Below are positions 57,470-64,000 of a stretch of DNA of 64,000 nt, in pieces; position 1 is the stretch's first letter, and each line of letters starts with the position of its first letter. Origin of the DNA: Asterias rubens (taxonomy: Eukaryota > Echinodermata > Asteroidea > Forcipulatida > Asteriidae); assembly GCF_902459465.1 (NCBI RefSeq), contig NC_047065.1:3592309-3656308 (forward strand), written 5' to 3'. Position numbers and translations under genes: made by a program. A model generated the notes under the pieces. The model saw only the letters and a list, made by a program, of their open reading frames with translations. It was not told where the DNA came from and ran no database searches.

Positions 57470-57790
57470 TTTACCTTTACATCGATGTGTGTAAAGCAAT
57501 GTCTCCTCAGTACTTTCCCTAGATCTATGGAAATCACAGGCAAATTGAACTCACGACCATTGCCAATCTAGAGCAGATGTCTAAATTACCAACTATACAT
57601 AGACACCACCGAGAAATCGCCCGGTAGCTATAGGATTCGTACTGACTCCAGCTATCGGGAAATCTCGCGTGGTCTAATATTATTGTTGGAAAGCAGCTGT
57701 TCTATATTGACAAAGGTCGCGAGTTTGAACCCCACCCTAGTAATATGCCTGTATTTTTTCCACAGAACTTGGGAAAGTACTGCTTATAAA
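57470..57790. mobile_element. Palindromic element with tRNA-like cargo
   Basis: The left arm is catcgatgtgtgtaaagcaatgtctcctcagtactttccctag. The right arm is aacttgggaaagtactgcttata. Between them lies a tRNA-like B-box region (ggtcgcgagtttgaaccccaccctag) and its mirror (attgaactcacgaccattgcc), as in 33374-33665, plus an inner inverted pair around gagaaatcgcccggtagcta / tagctggagt...gcta. Confidence 0.65.
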
Positions 57791-58399
57791 AGCCTACAGG
57801 AACAATTGCCTTTCGACGCAAGCTCAAAATCTCCCCAATCCACATGGCGTCGTCTTTAGTTTTCATGCTGTTGTGTTTTCTCGACTTATGTATAACCTGT
57901 GTTATTATTCATGGAACCCCTACGCTTAATCCTATTATGTACTGTTCTTATAGTTGCATCACTCTGAAGTCACTTCATCAATCTGTCCGTTTATTGTTCT
58001 AAATTGGTTAGTGTTTTTATCAGTACTGTTTGAATCAAGGCCAGTTTTACTTTTCACCCAGTGTGGGGCAATACAGTTCTTATATAGAGTCTATTCTGTC
58101 GTAGTTAAAAAAAACGTAGAGTCAATTTGTGTTTTTGTTTGTCTGTGCATGCCACCACAAGCTTTGGCTTTTCTGGTTATATGCCCCCATTTCCAGTTCT
58201 CCTCCAGACTGTTCTTTGTTAGTGTTCTTTACTGTCGGAATGGAAGTAAACATATTGAAATGAAATTACCATGAGTATGGCCTATACTGTGCTGACACAC
58301 ATTAGAGTAAGGGTCGAACCAAATGCACCTAATGATCAAATCCGAAATGGCCTATCGTTACCATGGCAGTCGTTTAATTGCTCATCTTGTTGCTTCCTT

Positions 58400-59185
58400 T
58401 TTAAATAGCAGTTGTGTCCTTGAGCAAGACACTTAACCATAAGCTTCTCCCCACCCAATGGGTGAATGATTAGCTTGGAGCGCGGTAACTCGCAGCACCG
58501 GCTGTATATATTCCCCAGGGAGCTGAGATGGTTTAAGGAATGAAATAATTAGGGTCCAGTGACCAGGGGTAAGTCAGAAGCACTTTAACCCTCTAGTCCC
58601 TGCACCGCCCGAGTTTGCTGAAAACTAATACTACAAGATTCTTGCAGTTAATTACTGGAATCGTAGTTCAAGTTTTAAAAGATAGCCACAGCTTAATTTT
58701 TATGCACAATTTGAACCTTGATAAAAGTACAAGTTCGCATGAGAACAATACATGTCTCTCGTTAAACGGCTACTGTAATTTTTATGGCGAATATTTGTTT
58801 GTAAGGATAACATGGACACAATAGCTTTTCAAGGATTTTATCTGACTCAATGATTATACTGATTAAAATAATGCGAAGGCGTGAGTTTTCGACAATATTA
58901 TCATGAATGATGAATAAATACAGTTTCCTTTGTGTTTACTAATGAGCGTCTTGTTGGGGTAAGAGCTAAATTATTTCACCATCATTAGCTTCATAAGCTT
59001 AATAATGACTATCGAGGATTCTTTTGATGTTCCTTTTTTCTACAAACACAAGCTAGCAAGGTTTCCTCCTACCACTACAGTATTTCGATAGGCGGCTGGG
59101 CGGTCCAGTGGCTAAATGGTTAATATGCCCTTCGGGCTGTGATAAAGCGCTATATAACAATCGATTATTGTTATTATAATTATAA
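58400..59185 (+). mobile_element. SINE-like element split by a TTAA-flanked foldback element
   Basis: The body (58408-58588: gtgtccttgagcaagacacttaacc ... gtaagtcagaagcacttTAA) and the 3' end (59120-59185: TTAAtatgcccttcgggctgtgataaagcgctatataac ... attattgttattataatt) make one SINE when the insert 58589-59119 is removed, leaving a single TTAA. The A/T-rich tail resembles that of the SINE at 54415-54850. Confidence 0.75.
58589..59119. mobile_element. piggyBac-like foldback MITE, degraded copy
   Basis: The left arm is CCCTCTAGTCCCTGCACCGC onward and matches the left arm of the element at 38899-39606 for about 390 bp (for example gacacaatagcttttcaagg, gatgaataaatacagtttcc). The right arm is mostly replaced or deleted and ends ggcggtccagtggctaaatgg. 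TTAA flanks it at 58585-58588 and 59120-59123. Confidence 0.85.
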
Positions 59186-59212
59186 TTTTACTAATATATT
59201 CCGCCTGTGAGG

Positions 59213-59355
59213 GGAATCAATGTGTGGTGTTGAATCGGCATAAACCCACCGAGGCCTGCATGGTTCTTGATAATAATTACCTCGACGAATCAAGAACCAG
59301 GCCTTGGCAGGTTTAAACCACTAGTTTAAAACCGATTCAACACACTTTGATTCCC
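59213..59355. mobile_element. Short foldback MITE
   Basis: The left arm ggggaatcaatgtgtggtgttgaatcgg ... ggcctgcatggttcttgat and the right arm atcaagaaccaggcct ... aaccgattcaacacactttgattcccc are inverted around a short loop. Confidence 0.85.
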
Positions 59356-60065
59356 CCATTCATTAAATGTGTTTACCTTAAAAAACCTGTAAATTTGAGA
59401 ACGAAATTTTGCTAGTTTTGCCCCTCGCCGATCGAACGCAATTTCTGCGTTGTTTTTGCTAGCCATGTTAATGGGCAAGGTCGATAAATGAAACCTACAT
59501 CTTGTTTCTGCCTCTTTTGACGGCTATCCGCATGCGACTATGTTGGAAACCAGACTAAATTATTCTGCCGCAGACGACATTAACTAACTGATCTCAGTGC
59601 ATTCGCTCAACTTTCAGGCTCTTTCATTATGAACAGTTGTGTTTTGTTTAAAACAATTTTAAATAGGATTTTTTTTTTATTGTCTTAAATATACCCATAA
59701 CCCACTACTCTAAATTTCACAAAGTTTCAGACCCCTCAAACTGATCGGGGATAAATTAAGCTTGTTTGGTTAAAATACAAAGTAATGGACGAGGTAATGG
59801 TGTTGGAAATCCAAGATCATGCTGATTCAGTGGCTGGCCACATATAGGATAGGCTAACTGTGAACCCTTCTGGCTGTGCTTATATCATCCGTTTAAACAC
59901 CCCCACGTGATGTCCTCTCAACCAATCAAGATGGAGAAACTGTCCCAGGTATTGTAATTATTTAAAGCGCTTTTTGGGGTCAATCCTTCCAATACCTCCG
60001 ATTTTAGAATAATTATATGAATAACTGAGTAGTTCTGAGAATAAATGTAAAATGAATCTCTCACA

Positions 60066-60262
60066 GGGCCCACTATCATAAAGCTGTTAAGCAGAAAATT
60101 CTACTAAGCAAATTTCTTGGCTAAGCAAGAAATGACCGCGGTATCAGTCGCAGCAACGGTATCTGAAAGGTGTTTGGCTGGTAATCTATTTTTGCTAAGC
60201 AACCGTTTTTGTGCTTAGCAAGTTTTGTTTTGTTCTTGCAGGCGTTATGAAACTGGGCCCTG
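60066..60262. mobile_element. Foldback repeat 'GGGCCC ... GCTNAGCA' next to the satellite
   Basis: The left end gggcccactatcataaagctgttaagcagaaaa and the right end gttatgaaactgggccc are inverted, with matching inner blocks (ctaagcaaatttcttggctaagcaaga; tgctaagcaaccg). It ends about 20 bp before the 38-bp satellite starts. Confidence 0.8.
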
Positions 60263-60280
60263 AAGACAATGACTTGTGAA

Positions 60281-61700
60281 TAAATGATATAGTGCTGTGA
60301 GTCTAATATTGACCAGTATAAATGATATAGTGCTGTGAGTCTAACATTGACCAGTATAAATGATATAGTGCTGTGAGTCTAACATTGACCAGTATAAATG
60401 ATATAGTGCTGTGAGTCTAACATTGACCAGTATAAATGATATAGTGCTGTGAGTCTAACATTGACCAGTATAAATGATATAGTGCTGTGAGTCTAACATT
60501 GACCAGTATAAATGATATAGTGCTGTGAGTCTAACATTGACCAGTATAAATGATATAGTGCTGTGAGTCTAACATTGACCAGTATAAATGATATAGTGCC
60601 GTGAGTCTAACATTGACCAGTATAAATGATATAGTGCTGTGAGTCTAACATTGACCAGTATAAATGATATAGTGCTGTGAGTCTAACATTGACCAGTATA
60701 AATGATATAGTGTTGTGAGTCTAACATTGACCAGTATAAATGATATAGTGCTGTGAGTCTAACATTGACCAGTATAAATGATATAGTGCTGTGAGTCTAA
60801 CATTGACCAGTATAAATGATATAGTGCTGTGAGTCTAACATTGACCAGTATAAATGATATAGTGCTGTGAGTCTAACATTGACCAGTATAAATGATATAG
60901 TGCTGTGAGTCTAACATTGACCAGTATAAATGATATAGTGCTGTGAGTCTAACATTGACCAGTATAAATGATATAGTGCCGTGAGTCTAACATTGACCAG
61001 TATAAATGATATAGTGCTGTGAGTCTAACATTGACCAGTATAAATGATATAGTGCTGTGAGTCTAACATTGACCAGTATAAATGATATAGTGTTGTGAGT
61101 CTAACATTGACCAGTATAAATGATATAGTGCTGTGAGTTTAACATTGACCACTATAAATGATATAGTGCTGTGAGTCTAACATTGACCAGTATAAATGAT
61201 ATAGTGCCGTGAGTCTAACATTGACCAGTATAAATGATATAGTGCTGTGAGTCTAACATTGACCAGTATAAATGATATAGTGCTGTGAGTTTAACATTGA
61301 CCAGTATAAATGATATAGTGCTGTGAGTCTAACATTGACCAGTATAAATGATATAGTGCTGTGAGTCTAACATTGACCAGTATAAATGATATAGTGCTGT
61401 GAGTCTAACATTGACCAGTATAAATGATATAGTGCTGTGAGTCTAACATTGACCAGTATAAATGATATAGTGCTGTGAGTCTAACATTGACCAGTATAAA
61501 TGATATAGTGCTGTGAGTCTAACATTGACCAGTATAAATGATATAGTGCCGTGACTCTAACATTGACCAGTATAAATAATATAGTGCTGTGAGTCTAACA
61601 TTGACCAGTATAAATGATATAGTGTTGTGAGTCTAACATTGACCAGTATAAATGATATAGTGCTGTGAGTCTAACATTGACCAGTATAAATGATATAGTG
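60281..61700. repeat. 38-bp satellite array, about 37 copies
   Basis: Unit: TATAAATGATATAGTGCTGT followed by GAGTCTAACATTGACCAG (38 bp). Most units are identical. Single-base variants (GTGCCG at 60600, 60980, 61208 and 61550; GTGTTG at 60713, 61093 and 61625) mark blocks. The array is not a CRISPR, since repeats are directly abutting without spacers. Confidence 0.97.
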
Positions 61701-62089
61701 TCTGTCTAAAAACTGAATGTCTTGAACACCATCATAGACCCCGCCTTCAAGCATGGAGGACGGTGCAAGTAGATAAACAAGGTTAAATTTTCTGCAATTA
61801 TAATCAAATTAAAGTGTATTATCACAGCCATATGAGAAAGGTTTATATTTTGGAGACTTCTAAATTCTAAATGAAATGTAAAACAACAGATACGTTGGTT
61901 TATTAAGACACAATCATCAACATTAAAAATAACTCCAGGTAAACGGATTTGCGGGGAAAAAAATATTTATCTCAAAATTGCTGCCACATAATAAAATACA
62001 AAACAAAACACCTACACTACTAGTTACTATACTTTATAGAGAAAACTATACATAAGACAAACAACTACCATCTAACAATTTTAATTTAA

Positions 62090-62357
62090 AAGATTTGGGT
62101 ACTTTTTGTAACACAAAACACAATGTCCACAGTTTCTGATGTGCTGTAGTTTTTGAGAAATGAGTAAAACAATGTCATGAAAATACATTTTTACATGCTA
62201 AAATAATTTTCGTCTCAAAAACTACAGCACCCAGCAAGTAATATTTTCAGTGAAGCTTTCTGCCATCATTATCTTCAAACTGTGTAAGTTTAATGTACAT
62301 CTGTGGACATTGTGTTTTTTTGTCCTCCAAAAAGTAAACATAGACCATTTAAAACCC
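62090..62357. mobile_element. Foldback element with 'TACTTTTTGT' ends (shorter copy)
   Basis: It begins gatttgggtactttttgtaacacaaaacacaatgtccacag and ends with the inverted ctgtggacattgtgtttttttgtcctccaaaaagta, as in 56394-56763. The centre is partly deleted. Confidence 0.8.
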
Positions 62358-62420
62358 TTTCAGCCACAATGGCGACATTACCCGACTAAGATAACACATG
62401 CTTTAACACAAAGACCATTT

Positions 62421-62749
62421 AAAGGCACTGAACACTATCACTCAAAATAATTGTTAGCTAGAAAGTGTTTAAGTAACAAGTAATCGAAAGCTGTGGATAG
62501 TATCACATTGTTAGAAACGGCTCCCTCTGAAAAAATGTAGTTTGTTTAGAAAGATAGTAAAAGATTTCAGGCCTGAAGCCTTTTTTAGGCATCTGAAAGC
62601 ACACAAAGTTGTGCAAGGATTTGTTTCTTTCATTATTTTTCTGGCAACTTCGATGACCAATTGAGCCAAACAAATTGTTGTACATAATACTTGGATACAC
62701 AAATTGAGAATACTGGTATTTGACACTACAAATGTGTCCAATGCCTTTA
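62421..62749. mobile_element. MITE 'GGACACTATTGGTAATT' family (copy 7, diverged)
   Basis: The left end aaaggcactgaacactatcactcaaaataattgttagc and right end tttgacactacaaatgtgtccaatgccttt are family ends. The internal gaaacggctccctctgaa and gatttcaggcctgaagcc blocks are present, with several small deletions. Confidence 0.8.
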
Positions 62750-63919
62750 GAAAAAAACTATATTATCCATGTTCAGCCCCCATATTCATTCTCGGTTGGG
62801 AAGATATTTTTTTCTATAAAACATAAAACACGATTGCTTATTTTACAGTCCCTTCAAATTTGATTGGAAAGATCCGACGAAGCAATGCATTATGTCTGTG
62901 TACGAAATGTATTTTATGAGTTTACAAAATCAAAAGAAGTAAACAATGACCAAGAGCTGTAGATATCTGAAGAAATGTGTACAGATAAAAAAAAAGAGTA
63001 AAAATCATGTTATGCCTGAAAAAAAAATTTTAAAAAAAATCACAAATTCTATGAGTACAACGACATTCAAACGATTTGTTTAAAGGTTATCACTCCTTTT
63101 TGTGCTGCCTCATACATAGTTACTAACTATGCTTTTAAAAGCAAACTATAGACATACGACCTTTAAACAAAAATCTAGCTTCTAAAATTTCAGTTAAGTT
63201 CAACCATGTGTTTACAGCACATACAAAATAAAACATGGCGTATTTTCCACTATGTTCTATGAAATGCAACATCAGTGTAATTCAAGCGAGAAAAGTTTTT
63301 GTTTGTGCTGCTTTAGATTAAGATTTATTTCTTATGAGATGTCTAAAAGTTAAAAGTAAAAATTCGTTTTTTAATTTAAATTCACGAGAAGCCGAATTCT
63401 TCACCACCATTGCTAGTATAATATCTAGTGGTCTTGTTTAATTTTATTTACCTTATTGTTATTAATGTTTATATTAAACATTCATACTTCAACATTTGTC
63501 ATAATGTTGAATTATTTGCAGATGTTCGTGTTGAGTTTTCTTTTCTGAATTCAACTTTATAAAACAACCATTGATGAGGGATATGCAACAGGAGGCCTGC
63601 GTAAGCCCATCGTGTGAAGCCTCCCTAGGATTGTAGATTCATTATTGACTTTATCTGTTTGGTTGACCCTGTTGACGTATGAAGCCTCCCTCACCCTACC
63701 CTAACCATCACCCTAACCCTAACCCGTCATTATAGCCCTAACCCGCACCGCTAGTCACGGAACCATATTATTGTCCATTCTAAAGTATATGGCGGACACA
63801 ATACTATAGATTTGGGTAAATCTGATCACATCCACCCAAACCAAAAAGTGCAATACCATAGTGTCCACCATTTTTTTTGTCAAAAGGCTCATCGAAACAT
63901 GTGAGGTTGTCGTGCAGAA

Positions 63920-64000
63920 TTACATAGCTCCTTGTGCCGGAGACTGTTGCATGGCCATTGGCTGCTGGTTGTAGGCCGGTGGTGGCGCTCCAGGTTGGTG
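63920..64000 (-). CDS. C-terminal end of an unidentified gene (26 codons plus stop), runs off the window
   Basis: The minus-strand frame reads HQPGAPPPAYNQQPMAMQQS, continuing PAQGAM and TAA. The Pro/Gln/Ala-rich composition looks like the cytoplasmic or disordered tail of a protein and contains a PPPAY motif, a PPxY-type WW-domain ligand. The upstream exons lie beyond position 64000, so the family cannot be named. Its 3' UTR would occupy lower coordinates. Confidence 0.5.
   Translation of the reverse strand, partial: HQPGAPPPAYNQQPMAMQQSPAQGAM

Larger units (their letters stand above)
56040..63919. other. Intergenic region dominated by repeats
   Basis: No gene was recognised. It contains foldback elements (56394-56763, 59213-59355, 60066-60262, 62090-62357), MITE copies (56884-57251, 62421-62749), a tRNA-bearing palindromic element (57470-57790), a SINE split by a foldback element (58400-59185) and a large 38-bp satellite (60281-61700). 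The stretch 62760-63690 is AT-rich with no feature seen; 63693-63745 has a few CCCTAA-like units. Confidence 0.6.

Noticed and set aside
60281..61700. Regular repeats that could suggest a CRISPR array
   Set aside because: Units abut directly with a fixed 38-bp period and no unique spacers, and the surrounding DNA is eukaryotic; this is a satellite.
63693..63745. CCCTAA-like units as a telomere or chromosome end
   Set aside because: Only a few imperfect units, followed by apparent coding sequence at 63920-64000; at most a short interstitial telomere-like tract.

Overview
The window is animal nuclear DNA: AT-rich, with genes split into short exons by GT-AG introns and packed with short mobile elements and minisatellites. 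Deuterostome invertebrate DNA, most likely from an echinoderm (perhaps a sea star), fits best. The gene structures, the PAN/CUB/LDLa proteins and the tRNA-derived SINEs point that way, but the species is inferred and no search was run.

Region by region. (1) 754-16687, plus strand: VPS35, the large core subunit of retromer. Sixteen exons join in frame to give 796 residues, the same length as the human protein; only the exon carrying the start codon was not found. (2) 16688-22299: its 3' flank, with a possible orphan terminal exon at 21186-21275. (3) 22300-30654, minus strand: a complete ten-exon SLC7-type amino-acid transporter of 527 aa. Its TM1 substrate motif is altered and it lacks the usual cysteine that bonds the heavy chain. 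(4) 32794-37297, plus strand, divergent from the transporter: a five-exon, 532-aa single-pass receptor-like protein (signal peptide, CUB, LDLa, TM, cysteine-dense cytoplasmic segment, disordered tail). (5) 42458-45211 and 52773-56039, both minus strand: two tandem paralogues with the same three-exon structure. They encode secreted proteins with one PAN/Apple domain followed by three copies (the first incomplete) of a cysteine-rich module of about 100 residues that I do not recognise. This duplicated pair, with its conserved promoter and a 185-bp block of complete identity, is the best candidate here for something undescribed. (6) 63920-64000, minus strand: the Pro/Gln-rich last codons of a gene that continues past the window.

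The rest is mostly repeats: at least ten families of foldback or terminal-inverted-repeat (TIR) elements, SINEs with tRNA-like heads, LINE 3' ends and several minisatellites. The largest array is a 38-bp satellite at 60281-61700 with a duplicated ten-unit block. Several elements are nested: a MULE-like element with a 9-bp target duplication sits inside an older repeat, and a TTAA-flanked foldback element splits a SINE.

The genes do not form an operon or an obvious pathway. VPS35 sorts membrane proteins from endosomes, the transporter and CUB-LDLa protein are membrane proteins, and the tandem pair is probably secreted. Exon joins were made by eye from frame, splice consensus and family similarity.
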